Part shown: one piece after another, positions 53,153 through 62,010 of the stretch | Layout: every line of letters begins with the position of its first letter | How positions within the stretch are numbered: position 1 is the stretch's first letter | Source: Promethearchaeota archaeon | Lineage (GTDB): Archaea; Asgardarchaeota; Lokiarchaeia; Helarchaeales; RDOG01 | DNA length: 64,000 bases | Assembly (NCBI GenBank): GCA_011365055.1 | Contig: RDOG01000002.1 | Location: forward strand, 186,001-250,000 | Direction of reading: 5' to 3' | Notes under the pieces: model-generated | What the model was told of the DNA's origin: nothing | Seen by the model: only the letters and a program-made list of their open reading frames with translations | Databases searched by the model: none | Translations under genes and position numbers: made by a program

Positions 53153-53680
53153 TTAATTTTTTAATTTTTTCATTAAATTAAACACAAATTTTTTAGCATT
53201 TTCTACATCTTCGATATTAGGATGACCTTTTAATTTTTCTATATGTTCTAAAGCTTCTTTTTGTTTCTCTTTTGGAAGTGATTGTAGGAATAATTCTCTC
53301 CGCTCAGGCGTGATTTCTCTATTTTCCCCCAAACAATCATATTCTGCAACTATTTCACAATTACTTTCTTCCAGACTTTTACGTATCATGCTAAATGCCT
53401 TAATGTGAGTCTCATGACTAATGCTTGAATGAGTAGAGAATAATACGAATTTTCCAGGAAGATTGACGACTCGATGCATTAAGTTACGAAGAGATTTACC
53501 AATTATTCCTCCATACACACCAGATCCTAAAAAAACAATATCATAGGTATCGAAAGTTTCTGGTTTCGATTCAGTTGCAGGTAATAGCGTGACATCCTCA
53601 TTTTTAAGTGCTTCTTTCATTCCCTTGGCAATTTTTTCGGTGTTACCAGTTTGAGAATGATACGTAATTAGAATTTTCAA
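53153..53680 (-). CDS. flavodoxin-like protein
   Basis: About 175 residues. The FMN phosphate loop SQTGNTEK follows the first strand (KILITYH), and the second flavin loop is GSGVYGGI. The C-terminal extension is longer than in classical flavodoxins, with a helix bearing PEGER-type charges. TTG at 53680 with GGGGGA is likelier than ATG at 53692. Flavodoxins move electrons between ferredoxin-linked enzymes. Confidence 0.85.
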   Translation of the reverse strand: MKILITYHSQTGNTEKIAKGMKEALKNEDVTLLPATESKPETFDTYDIVFLGSGVYGGIIGKSLRNLMHRVVNLPGKFVLFSTHSSISHETHIKAFSMIRKSLEESNCEIVAEYDCLGENREITPERRELFLQSLPKEKQKEALEHIEKLKGHPNIEDVENAKKFVFNLMKKLKN

Positions 53681-53710
53681 TGAATCCCCCATAAAAAGAG
53701 TTAAATTCTC

Positions 53711-54418
53711 TTATTTAAGGTTAGAGAGATAATTCAACATCGAATCAAAGAAGAGCAATCCATCATCTGTTTTAAATGGACTAAGAATTTTTTCCGATGC
53801 ACGCTCAGGATGTGGCATCAAACCTACAATATTTCGTTCGAGATTACAAATTCCAGCAATATTTTCAACAGAACCATTGGGATTTGCATCTTCTGTTAGT
53901 TCTCCTTGCTCATTGCAATACCTAAATATCACCTGATCATTTTCATTTAAGTCTTTTAATCCTTTTTCATCATTCACGTAGCATCCTTCACCATGAGCGA
54001 TTGGAATTTTAATGACTTGCCCTTTTTTCATTTTATTTGAAAATGCAGAATTGGTAGTTTCAACTCTTAATTTTACCCAATCACAAATAAAATTTAAAGA
54101 TTTGTTCCTTATTAAGGCACCAGGTAATAATTGAGCTTCTGTTAAAATTTGAAATCCATTACAAATTCCCATTATAGGTAATTTCTCTTTATTCATTCTT
54201 TTGACTTCATCCATTGCAGGGCTAAAGGAAGCAACTAAACCTGTTCGCCAATAATCTCCAAAAGTGAAGCCTCCAGGAATTATGGCACCATCAAATTTTT
54301 TTCCTTCAAATTCTTTATGCCATACGAGCTCAGCGTCTAATTTCAATACATCAATCAAGATATGTAATGCATCTAAATCGCAATTCGAACCTGGAAATTG
54401 AATGACTGCAAACTTCAT
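53711..54418 (-). CDS. purQ: phosphoribosylformylglycinamidine synthase, glutaminase subunit
   Basis: 235 residues of class I glutamine amidotransferase. The nucleophile elbow GICNGFQIL, GSNCDLDAL at the N-terminus and HGEGCY are characteristic; the closing LMPHPERASE has the catalytic His-Glu. The ATG at 54418 has GGAG nine bases before it inside purS's last codons. It works with PurS and PurL to make FGAM in purine synthesis; PurL is not in this window. Confidence 0.93.
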   Translation of the reverse strand: MKFAVIQFPGSNCDLDALHILIDVLKLDAELVWHKEFEGKKFDGAIIPGGFTFGDYWRTGLVASFSPAMDEVKRMNKEKLPIMGICNGFQILTEAQLLPGALIRNKSLNFICDWVKLRVETTNSAFSNKMKKGQVIKIPIAHGEGCYVNDEKGLKDLNENDQVIFRYCNEQGELTEDANPNGSVENIAGICNLERNIVGLMPHPERASEKILSPFKTDDGLLFFDSMLNYLSNLK

Positions 54419-54419
54419 T

Positions 54420-54686
54420 TTATGATTCTCCGACAGCAATAATCTCCATTTTATGGATTACAGGATTAAAAATGCGGAGTTGGTTAGCCATTTTAGTAAC
54501 AATTGATTTTGCATCTTCTTCATTTTTAGCTTCTAAATTAATACGTAAAAATTGACCCGATCTGGCTCCCGTGACCATTTCGTACCCTTGTTTATTCATA
54601 AGATCTTTTCTCAAGGTATCAGCAACCGGATCTTTCGTTCCCTTCTTGCCTTGTATGATGATATCCACGAAAAATGATTTTGTCAT
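54420..54686 (-). CDS. purS: phosphoribosylformylglycinamidine synthase, PurS subunit
   Basis: 88 residues with the PurS fold: FFVDIIIQGKKGTKDPVADTL (trimmed), then RSGQFLRI and an ending IHKMEIIAVGES. PurS bridges PurQ and PurL. Its stop codon is immediately before the purQ start, so translation is coupled. Confidence 0.92.
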   Translation of the reverse strand: MTKSFFVDIIIQGKKGTKDPVADTLRKDLMNKQGYEMVTGARSGQFLRINLEAKNEEDAKSIVTKMANQLRIFNPVIHKMEIIAVGES

Positions 54687-54936
54687 AATTTACTCTTATT
54701 TAATTTGAATACTTAAATATTATTGGAAAAATTTAGAATATAAATCAAAGAATAGGAGCAAAATCAGTATTTTTTATCGGGTTTTTCTTTGAATTGCCGA
54801 ACATTTTTAAGTTCTTTATTAAAGAATATTTTCAAATTCACTATAAGAAAAAAAGTAATAAGAACATAAAAATAATTAAATTATTATTTGCATTAGATAG
54901 AAACATCCTTTAGAAATTATTATTTGATGTGATTTG

Positions 54937-55866
54937 ATGAGCTCCCAGCAAAAGCTTAATACACTATTAAAAAATTATCTTGCGGCAGATTCTAATATGA
55001 AGGCTGCAACTGTGATCGATCCGGAGGGTCTTGTGATCGCTTCATCTATAACTGATGAATCTGACGAGGCTATTGTAGCAGCAGTAACATCTGTTTTAGA
55101 ATCTGTTGCAGATAGAATTAAAAGCGAATTTAAAGCCCATGGACATTTTGGTATGGTAATAGATCACGAATTAGGAAAATTCATTTTTACCCAAGCTGGA
55201 AAAAACGCAGTTTTAGCAACCTTGACAAGTGTTGATGCTGAAACGGATAAAATACTTCCTTGGTCCTATATGATAGCTGAAAAACTTATGCAAATGCTGG
55301 ATATCGGAAACATGGAAATTGATCTAGATTTACCTAAAATGGATAAGACACAGAGATTTAATTATAAAATGGTGATTTTAGGTGATGGAGCTGTTGGTAA
55401 AACAAGCCTTATCAGGAGATTCATTGATAAAACTTTTAAGACGGATTATAAGAGCACCATTGGGGTGTCACATCTAGTAAAAAAATACACATTATCCGAT
55501 AACATTACCGTCACGTTAAATTTATGGGATTTGGCAGGTCAAGAGATGTTTAAATCTGTCAGGAAAATGTATTTTCAAGGAGCTGAAGCTGCAGCAATAG
55601 TCTACGATGTAACAAGACCAGAAACATTCGAACATATTGAAAATTGGATGAAAGAAATTGATGATTTACGTCAAAATCCAAATTTCGTTAGTGTTTTAAT
55701 TGGTAATAAGATAGATTTAGATAGAAAAATTAGCACAGAAGACGGGGAAGTAAAGGCAAATCAATATAACATTACTTTCATTGAAACAAGTGCAAAAGAA
55801 GGAGATAACGTAGATAAAGCGTTCGGGGCTTTATGTTATTTGCTCATAAAAAATAGGGTAAAATAA
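54937..55866 (+). CDS. Roadblock/LC7 domain fused to a Rab-like GTPase
   Basis: 309 residues. Roadblock domain at 1-125 (MKAATVIDPEGLVIASS, GHFGMVID, GKFIFTQAGKN), then G domain with G1 GDGAVGKTS (149-157), switch I YKSTIGVS, G3 WDLAGQEMF, G4 GNKIDL and G5 ETSAKEG. All GTPase motifs and the catalytic Gln are intact. It is a paralogue of the gene at 47353. It is convergent with atwA, four bases apart. TTG at 54934 is an alternative start. Confidence 0.92.
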   Translation: MSSQQKLNTLLKNYLAADSNMKAATVIDPEGLVIASSITDESDEAIVAAVTSVLESVADRIKSEFKAHGHFGMVIDHELGKFIFTQAGKNAVLATLTSVDAETDKILPWSYMIAEKLMQMLDIGNMEIDLDLPKMDKTQRFNYKMVILGDGAVGKTSLIRRFIDKTFKTDYKSTIGVSHLVKKYTLSDNITVTLNLWDLAGQEMFKSVRKMYFQGAEAAAIVYDVTRPETFEHIENWMKEIDDLRQNPNFVSVLIGNKIDLDRKISTEDGEVKANQYNITFIETSAKEGDNVDKAFGALCYLLIKNRVK

Positions 55867-55870
55867 AAAT

Positions 55871-57511
55871 TTAAGCGGCTCTTTGTTTAGCCAGCTCTTG
55901 TTCTTCTATCTTCTTGAAGTGATTTATAACTTCATCAGGATCTCCTGGACCAGCAACTAATTGTCCATCTTTCATTAACGCAGCTCGATCACATACGGCC
56001 AATATAAAATCAATATCATGGCTTATTATGAAATATGTCTGTTGAAGATCTTCACGTGCTTTTTTTATGGATCTAACAATTTCCATCCTTGTTAGAGGAT
56101 CTGCAGTTCCCGTGGGTTCATCTAATACTATCATTTTCGGCTCTTTAATGAGAACCCGTGCGATAGCAACTCGATGTCTTTCACCTTCAGATACACCTTC
56201 AGGATATTTATAAATCAAAGCATCAATTTCCTTATTTGTAAAATTAACTGCTCGTAATGAATCATACGCTTTTTTAGTTTTATATTCATCTGCCATGGGT
56301 TGCTCTATTGCACCTGTTAGATTCTCTAAAATGGTTAAATGTGGATATAATGCATATTCTTGATGTAAAATTTCCATATATTTTGTTGCCCGACCTCGTT
56401 CTTCAGGTCCATCGACACTCATATCGATCCAATCGTCTCCAATTTTGACTTCTATAAGACCATCGGTAATTTTTTTCTCTCCGATGAGCATTGAAACTAA
56501 AGATGTTTTCCCACTGCCACTAACACCGACGAGTCCGAAGATTTCACCCTCGTTCACATCAAAATTTACTTTTCGAACTGCTCTAACAATACCTCGATCA
56601 TATGTATAATAAGTCTTCTCGACATCTTTTACCTTAACTAATGGATTTGTGAATGTTTTTCTGTCTATTATAACTTCACCCATTCGATCCATAAATTCTT
56701 TTGCACAATTTTTAGGATCGCCTTGAACCACAACTTCACCATCTTCGAGTAAAATAGCTTCTTCAGATAATTCGACTACTGCTTCTGGCCAGTGTGAAGT
56801 GATCAATAAGGTTAAACCTTCATCTGCTACCGCTTTTTTCATAACATCATGCACTGCGACAGCAGTTAATGGGTCTAATGTACCACTAGGCTCATCAGCA
56901 ATAAATAGAAGGGGATCTCTAGCTAAGCACATGGCAAAAACTGATCTTTGCTTTTCTCCTCCTGAGAGATCTCTAGCTAAATGCCCAGCACGGTGGTTTA
57001 GTCTCACCATATCAATTAATTCTGCTGCTTTTCGATCAGTTAATTTCTCAGGATAATTAATTTTCTTTAAAATTCTTGTTAGGTTTTCTGTAACAGTTAT
57101 TTCTCCAAATATACCAAATGTTCGTTGAAACATAATTGCTATTCGATTATATAATGCATAAGATAATGGAGTAGAATTTTGTTTTTCTTCCCAAAAATCA
57201 ACTTCTTTATATCCTAATTTATCTCCACAAACTGGACACTCAGTCCCTACTTTACTTGGATAACTAATATACATGCAACTTTCATTTGGACAGAGGGAGA
57301 TGTGATAAATTATCTTTCCTCTTGTTGGTTCATAATCTTTTGTTCCTCTTACTGCATTCATCAAGACAGACTTTCCGGAACCTGATTTACCTAAAATACC
57401 GAATGAATGACCTTCTTTTATTACAAAACTAATATTTTTTATCGATGGTTCGCCTCTAACGAACTCCTTAGTTAAATCTTGAACTTCCAAAAATATTTTA
57501 TCTTCACCCAT
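55871..57511 (-). CDS. atwA: AtwA-like ATP-binding component A2 of Mcr activation
   Basis: 546 residues with two ABC ATPase domains, as in AtwA. Domain 1 has GKSGSGKS (41-48), a CxxxxC plus CPVC zinc knuckle (74-95), signature LSGGEKQRS (182-190) and IADEPSGTLD. Domain 2 has a second Walker A (SGSGKTSL), signature SEGERHR and VLDEPTGTAD. In methanogens A2 uses ATP in reducing F430 nickel from +2 to +1. The ATG at 57511 (GAGG eight bases upstream) is preferred to the GTG at 57520. It closes the mcr operon, 12 bases after the SCP2-like gene. Confidence 0.88.
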   Translation of the reverse strand: MGEDKIFLEVQDLTKEFVRGEPSIKNISFVIKEGHSFGILGKSGSGKSVLMNAVRGTKDYEPTRGKIIYHISLCPNESCMYISYPSKVGTECPVCGDKLGYKEVDFWEEKQNSTPLSYALYNRIAIMFQRTFGIFGEITVTENLTRILKKINYPEKLTDRKAAELIDMVRLNHRAGHLARDLSGGEKQRSVFAMCLARDPLLFIADEPSGTLDPLTAVAVHDVMKKAVADEGLTLLITSHWPEAVVELSEEAILLEDGEVVVQGDPKNCAKEFMDRMGEVIIDRKTFTNPLVKVKDVEKTYYTYDRGIVRAVRKVNFDVNEGEIFGLVGVSGSGKTSLVSMLIGEKKITDGLIEVKIGDDWIDMSVDGPEERGRATKYMEILHQEYALYPHLTILENLTGAIEQPMADEYKTKKAYDSLRAVNFTNKEIDALIYKYPEGVSEGERHRVAIARVLIKEPKMIVLDEPTGTADPLTRMEIVRSIKKAREDLQQTYFIISHDIDFILAVCDRAALMKDGQLVAGPGDPDEVINHFKKIEEQELAKQRAA

Positions 57512-57523
57512 ATCATACACCTC

Positions 57524-58036
57524 TTACGGAAATCCTATCGGCCAAAATTTAGGCCTTTGTCCTTTTGCATCATTAATTTTCTTCCCAGCAGCTACTTCCA
57601 AAATATCAGATTGATCAAGTAATGAAACAACATTCCCATAGACTTCAGCTCTTCCCAACCAAGCACCCAAGGAAAAATCATTGGTGTTACCCATTAAAAA
57701 ATTAGCCAAATCATAATAATTAAATCGAAATACAAGATCAGGTTCTGTATCAGGAATGGATGGATCAACTGAAGTGGGCGAAATCATAAAACTTATTCTT
57801 TCAACCATATTTTTTTTCGGATGGAATATTTCCAATAATATTAACCTATGTGGAATTAATGAAGCAATTTTTACTGCTTCAGGTGTAATTATAGCTTGGT
57901 CTAACATGTAATCCATGAAAAGCATAACTCCTGCAGGTTCAGATGTACCTTTATCTCGTACCCATGGAATTTTATGCCACCATAGATCTTCAAATTCATC
58001 TTCCCACCATTCTTTTTTCTTCTTAATTTCACTCAT
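57524..58036 (-). CDS. SCP2-like protein in the mcr operon
   Basis: 170 residues starting MSEIKKKKEWWEDEFEDLWW. The second half, PDLVFRFNYYDLANFLMGN followed by LGRAEVYGNVVSLL, matches the hydrophobic pocket strand-helix pattern of sterol-carrier-protein-2 domains, which bind lipids or hydrophobic ligands. GGTGA lies five bases before ATG 58036, one base after the mcrA stop. A lipid- or alkane-binding helper of the Mcr-like enzyme is an inference from position and fold. No Mcr gene cluster in methanogens carries such a gene to my knowledge. Confidence 0.6.
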   Translation of the reverse strand: MSEIKKKKEWWEDEFEDLWWHKIPWVRDKGTSEPAGVMLFMDYMLDQAIITPEAVKIASLIPHRLILLEIFHPKKNMVERISFMISPTSVDPSIPDTEPDLVFRFNYYDLANFLMGNTNDFSLGAWLGRAEVYGNVVSLLDQSDILEVAAGKKINDAKGQRPKFWPIGFP

Positions 58037-58037
58037 A

Positions 58038-59813
58038 TTATTCACCCTTTTCAATCTCCTCTATTCCTTTAATTAATGAATCATACGGATCTTTAAAATT
58101 GAATGAAAGAGACTTATCTGAGAAGGCTACTTTTACTAACGGAGATGCAACCCACGGATCGCCTCTTCCCAATGCAGCACAATATGCAATTCCGACTTTT
58201 GCAAGAGCATTTCCTGGAGTCATAGATAAATAGGGAGAATTCATTCCATGTAATTCAGAAATACCACCTTCTTCAAGACGTAATGCACATGATGCAGGAA
58301 ATCCAATATGAGCAGGCATATCGAATCCCGCAGTACCACTTCGCGTCCAACCTTCTTTTATTAAGTGTCCAGCTACATAATTATATGCCCAATTACCAAC
58401 AACTGAACTTCCCGTTAATAATGCTGCGATATTCGCACCTATATTAGTTAAAATATAAGTTCTTTGATCACCAGATAAGTATTCCATTAAAGTAAAATAT
58501 TTTTCCATGCGCTCCATCGCTAAAATTATTATATTTTCAATAACCCATCTAATAGCTCCCCATTTTTTATCAATTAATTTTTTATTCGTTTGTAATATTT
58601 TCGTGAAATACCTAGCAATAATGCTATTGACCATCCCTAAAAATTCTTCAGTAACGTTTGCGGTAACTGTGCTTATTAAAAGGGCATTTGAATGATTCAA
58701 TCCACCAAAAACTTCTAAATCATAATGGAAACATTCTGTCAAGATAGGTACTATTACGCCCATACATTTAACGGCACTTCCTAAGTACTGCATTGAAAGA
58801 TCTTCACTTTCATTTGCAATTTCAATAAATGGTTTTGCAGGTAAATCCGATTCAGCTTGACAGATATCTGCAAAAAATCCAAATGGAATGTTACCTAGAG
58901 CATTAGAGTTCAATCCTAACAAGATTTTTTGTTGTTTTTTAGTCGTCATGGCTAAATCTGCAATAGTACTATTACTTGTCATCCTATAGGTGTTCAGAAA
59001 TCCAATAGTAGCTTGCATACCAATCCAATTTTCCGCATGATTAGCTAGAACTGAAGGAGCTCTTCCAACTAGAAAGATAGTATCACCAATTACTTTATTT
59101 AATTTTTCAGCTCTACTCGGATGAAAATTTTTATCAATATCAATGAGAAAACGGGAATCTAATATTGATTTCACATCAGGATCGCCTGTGATCACCTTAC
59201 AATATCCATCTGCTGTAATTCTTGGATCAATTTCAGTTTTTTGACCTTGAATTACTGCACCACCCATTATTGCATGATTAACTGTTTTCAAATATTCATT
59301 AACAGTAATAGGAGTGACTTCCTTTCCTGCTCGGATTTGAACGATGTGATGAGGAATATCCAAATTAAGCATAACTGTTCTTCTTACATCATTTACAAGC
59401 GTTCTCATTGCTTTATTATTGATGAAATTTAAAACATCCATTTCAATCTCTTTTTCTGTTCCAGATATTATGGGTCTAATAATCTCATCTTGACCAATAG
59501 GCGTTGCCACTGCACGATTATATGCAGGAATCTTTCTATTTATAGAAATTTCTTTTCCAGCAGCTTGAAATTGTTGCTTCATCATGGATTGCTTAAATCC
59601 AGGTCGTTGATACATGCTAAAATCGAATTCTTCGGTTGGTTCTATAAATTGGAAAATTTGTTCGAGTGTCTGCCATAATTTAGTTTCCTTTTCTAAAGGT
59701 AAAAAATCCCTTAATTTTGCAACTGCAGAACGTAAATATTGACTCGCTTTGGCAGTTGATTCCATATCTAATACGTCTGCGGGTAGTTTTCCTTTTTTTA
59801 ACGGTCCAGCCAT
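58038..59813 (-). CDS. mcrA: McrA-like alpha subunit of alkyl/methyl-coenzyme M reductase
   Basis: 591 residues (family ~550). Similarity to the Methanothermobacter enzyme runs end to end: IPAYN, VSGT/ISGT, RRTV, GKEVTP, FLIDI, PFGFFADICQ (310-319) and SPLVKVAFSD. Q189 matches nickel-ligand Gln147, Q450 matches methyl-Gln400 and G496 matches thioglycine 445. The pocket loop GGVGFTQYA is GGLNHSNAL (370-378), so Phe330 is His and Tyr333 is Ala; Phe443 is Thr494. His257 is Lys293, and the loop with Arg270/271 is about eight residues shorter. SD AGGAGGATT. It is the catalytic alpha subunit in a B-G-A operon and probably makes alkyl-CoM from a non-methane alkane. Confidence 0.95.
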   Translation of the reverse strand: MAGPLKKGKLPADVLDMESTAKASQYLRSAVAKLRDFLPLEKETKLWQTLEQIFQFIEPTEEFDFSMYQRPGFKQSMMKQQFQAAGKEISINRKIPAYNRAVATPIGQDEIIRPIISGTEKEIEMDVLNFINNKAMRTLVNDVRRTVMLNLDIPHHIVQIRAGKEVTPITVNEYLKTVNHAIMGGAVIQGQKTEIDPRITADGYCKVITGDPDVKSILDSRFLIDIDKNFHPSRAEKLNKVIGDTIFLVGRAPSVLANHAENWIGMQATIGFLNTYRMTSNSTIADLAMTTKKQQKILLGLNSNALGNIPFGFFADICQAESDLPAKPFIEIANESEDLSMQYLGSAVKCMGVIVPILTECFHYDLEVFGGLNHSNALLISTVTANVTEEFLGMVNSIIARYFTKILQTNKKLIDKKWGAIRWVIENIIILAMERMEKYFTLMEYLSGDQRTYILTNIGANIAALLTGSSVVGNWAYNYVAGHLIKEGWTRSGTAGFDMPAHIGFPASCALRLEEGGISELHGMNSPYLSMTPGNALAKVGIAYCAALGRGDPWVASPLVKVAFSDKSLSFNFKDPYDSLIKGIEEIEKGE

Positions 59814-59825
59814 ATAATAATCCTC

Positions 59826-60635
59826 CTACATATCGTTCAATAAATCGGGTTTAAACCCTCCTAATATTCTTAATAAACATAAACGGTCATGAAACATAAA
59901 GATCTCAGTTCTTCCTTTATATGTATGGTAATCATTTCGATACATCACGTTTAATCCTTGAAGATCAATTTTATCGACAGGGAATCCCAAAGTTATAGGT
60001 TTATCCAATGTATTTGCATCCATATCTTTCAGAGCGACAATATGACCTGAGTCAAAATCCAGTGTAGTTCTCCTTCTCACGTCAAACATATTTTCTACTT
60101 CATCTAATCGGTGAGAATGTCCCTCAGGATCTATTGTACGTAAAGAAGTTCGAACAGAATCAAATGCTTCGGTTTCAATAAAGGGTTTCACAACTTCTTC
60201 AACATCTCTTTCTCTCATTTCTAGTAACTCTTTTTCAGCGTAAATAATAGTATCCACTCCTCGAAATCGATTAAAATAAGTTCGAGCTCGCAACCAAGGT
60301 CCAAGTGGAGCTTTCATTGAATCAACAAATTGAACATATTTCATTCTATCACCTTCTTTTGCTCCTGGTGAAGGTACAACCAATTCTTTAATAGGATCAA
60401 ATTTTTCCATAAGTTCATCCAATGGTGGATGAATTGAAGAATACAAACCTCCAGCTGCTCTATGACCTAGTAAAGTTACGACATAATCATCAGGAATATG
60501 TCTAATTTTAATTAATCTTTTTTCAGGATTCATCAATTTTCTTCTTCTGAATGAAGATCCATCAGATCCTGGATAAAATTGTCTTGTATATTCTTTTACT
60601 TGCTTTATTTTTCTTCTTTCAGCCATGGGCATCAT
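59826..60635 (-). CDS. mcrG: McrG-like gamma subunit of alkyl/methyl-coenzyme M reductase
   Basis: About 269 residues. Family landmarks are kept: FYPGSDGSS, IPDDYVVTLLGHRA, SIHPPLDE, PGAKEGDRMKY, RARTYFNRFRG, GHSHRLDE and the C-terminal RILGGF. Gamma closes over the F430 pocket with alpha and beta. The ATG at 60635 is spaced correctly from GGGAAG; the GTG at 60641 overlaps the mcrB stop. It lies between mcrB and mcrA without the mcrC and mcrD genes usual in methanogens. Confidence 0.95.
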   Translation of the reverse strand: MMPMAERRKIKQVKEYTRQFYPGSDGSSFRRRKLMNPEKRLIKIRHIPDDYVVTLLGHRAAGGLYSSIHPPLDELMEKFDPIKELVVPSPGAKEGDRMKYVQFVDSMKAPLGPWLRARTYFNRFRGVDTIIYAEKELLEMRERDVEEVVKPFIETEAFDSVRTSLRTIDPEGHSHRLDEVENMFDVRRRTTLDFDSGHIVALKDMDANTLDKPITLGFPVDKIDLQGLNVMYRNDYHTYKGRTEIFMFHDRLCLLRILGGFKPDLLNDM

Positions 60636-60637
60636 AA

Positions 60638-62008
60638 TCACTTCCCTTTTTGTGCAGCCTCACAAATTTGTTTTAACGGATTATCAAAAAATGGTTCCGA
60701 TTCTTTTAATCGAATAAATACTTCACTTGTCGTTTCAGGGCGTTTTAACTGCGTTCCAGAATCAAGGCAAATAGCAGCAGCTATACAAGGGGACATGAAT
60801 GATGAATGTCTCAAAAATTCAGAATCCATTGCATAAGATCCAATATCACCTTCATCACCTAGAATAGAATGCGTGTAGAGATTTAAACCTAAGCCTGCAC
60901 CCATAATTCGACCACAATCAGGATCAGGTAATCCTCCAGATTCAAACATTAATAAATCACTAAATCCTGCAAAAACCCCAGAAACGGATTGAGCAGCTCT
61001 ACTTGCACCACAATTTACTATCGAAGCTGCTAATAATCCGGCGCATGTATAAGCATTCCACTTTGCAAAATCGTCAGATTTAAAAAATTGAAAATCAGAA
61101 AATAGTTTTGATGGATAAGCTCTACCATGTCTTTTAATTAAACCATCTTCCATGCCAATTTTCATTAGAGAGGTAACTACATCTCCAACAGTCCCTGCTT
61201 GATTCTCATTTATCAAATCATAAACAACACGATCGGCATTTAAGCCTTGATATGCTAATCCAAGGAGATGGTATCTTTCAAACCAACCTATTGCATTTCC
61301 TATTTCAAATTGACTTGCTTGTTCAAGAATAGAAGAAAATATTACAGCATCAAATGTTCTTTTATGAGCTAACCCAACAATGTTGTTAAATAAGGTGTTT
61401 TTATATCCAAAGCCAGGTATTTCTGATTGTGGCTCTCTTAGTAAACCAAAAACTGGATTTCCAGGTTGAAAACCATTTTTTGTAAGAGGATATTTCCCAA
61501 AAACTGCAGTCTTTAATAACGCACAACCATCTGGATCAGTTAGAGGATTGATATCAAAAATGTCGCTAAGTGCTTGCATTAATGCGACACCTGTAGAAGA
61601 ATAGGTTACTAAACGACTTGCACTTTGCATCAATCTTTTAGAGGGAATTTTCACAATTAAAATGTCATTACCTCTCAATAATTTGATTTCTGAGTCATCA
61701 TCCTCTGAGTTTTTTATAATTTTTTCAACCTTTTCTTGTATTGCTTCAGCGTTTGCAAAAATTTCCCAATCTCGGGTAAAAGAAGTAAGTTGAACATCAC
61801 AATGTTTCAATGATGTCGAGTATCCAACTTGACCTGTATTTATCATCAATTCTAATTTTTTCAAATCAATAAAACAAGTTCGTTTGAAATAATCAAGGAA
61901 TTTAACCATATAAGCATTATTCAAAGGACTTAAAGATTCAATAGGTAAATCTTCTGCAAGACAATTACCTAAATCATCAAAAATATCAACCTTATCCGCA
62001 TATTTCAT
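60638..62008 (-). CDS. mcrB: McrB-like beta subunit of alkyl/methyl-coenzyme M reductase
   Basis: 456 residues, close to the family size. Conserved strings include DKVDIFDDLGN, ESLSPL, AVFGKYP, SSILEQASQFE, YHLLGLAYQGLNAD, WNAYTCAGLLAA and CIAAAICLDSGTQ. The pocket segment FFSHSIY is LYTHSIL (377-383), so Phe361 is Leu and Tyr367 is Leu, while the His and Ser-Ile are kept. ATG 62008 with AGGTGA is better placed than the ATG at 62014. First of three Mcr subunits in the transcript. Confidence 0.95.
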   Translation of the reverse strand: MKYADKVDIFDDLGNCLAEDLPIESLSPLNNAYMVKFLDYFKRTCFIDLKKLELMINTGQVGYSTSLKHCDVQLTSFTRDWEIFANAEAIQEKVEKIIKNSEDDDSEIKLLRGNDILIVKIPSKRLMQSASRLVTYSSTGVALMQALSDIFDINPLTDPDGCALLKTAVFGKYPLTKNGFQPGNPVFGLLREPQSEIPGFGYKNTLFNNIVGLAHKRTFDAVIFSSILEQASQFEIGNAIGWFERYHLLGLAYQGLNADRVVYDLINENQAGTVGDVVTSLMKIGMEDGLIKRHGRAYPSKLFSDFQFFKSDDFAKWNAYTCAGLLAASIVNCGASRAAQSVSGVFAGFSDLLMFESGGLPDPDCGRIMGAGLGLNLYTHSILGDEGDIGSYAMDSEFLRHSSFMSPCIAAAICLDSGTQLKRPETTSEVFIRLKESEPFFDNPLKQICEAAQKGK

Positions 62009-62010
62009 AA

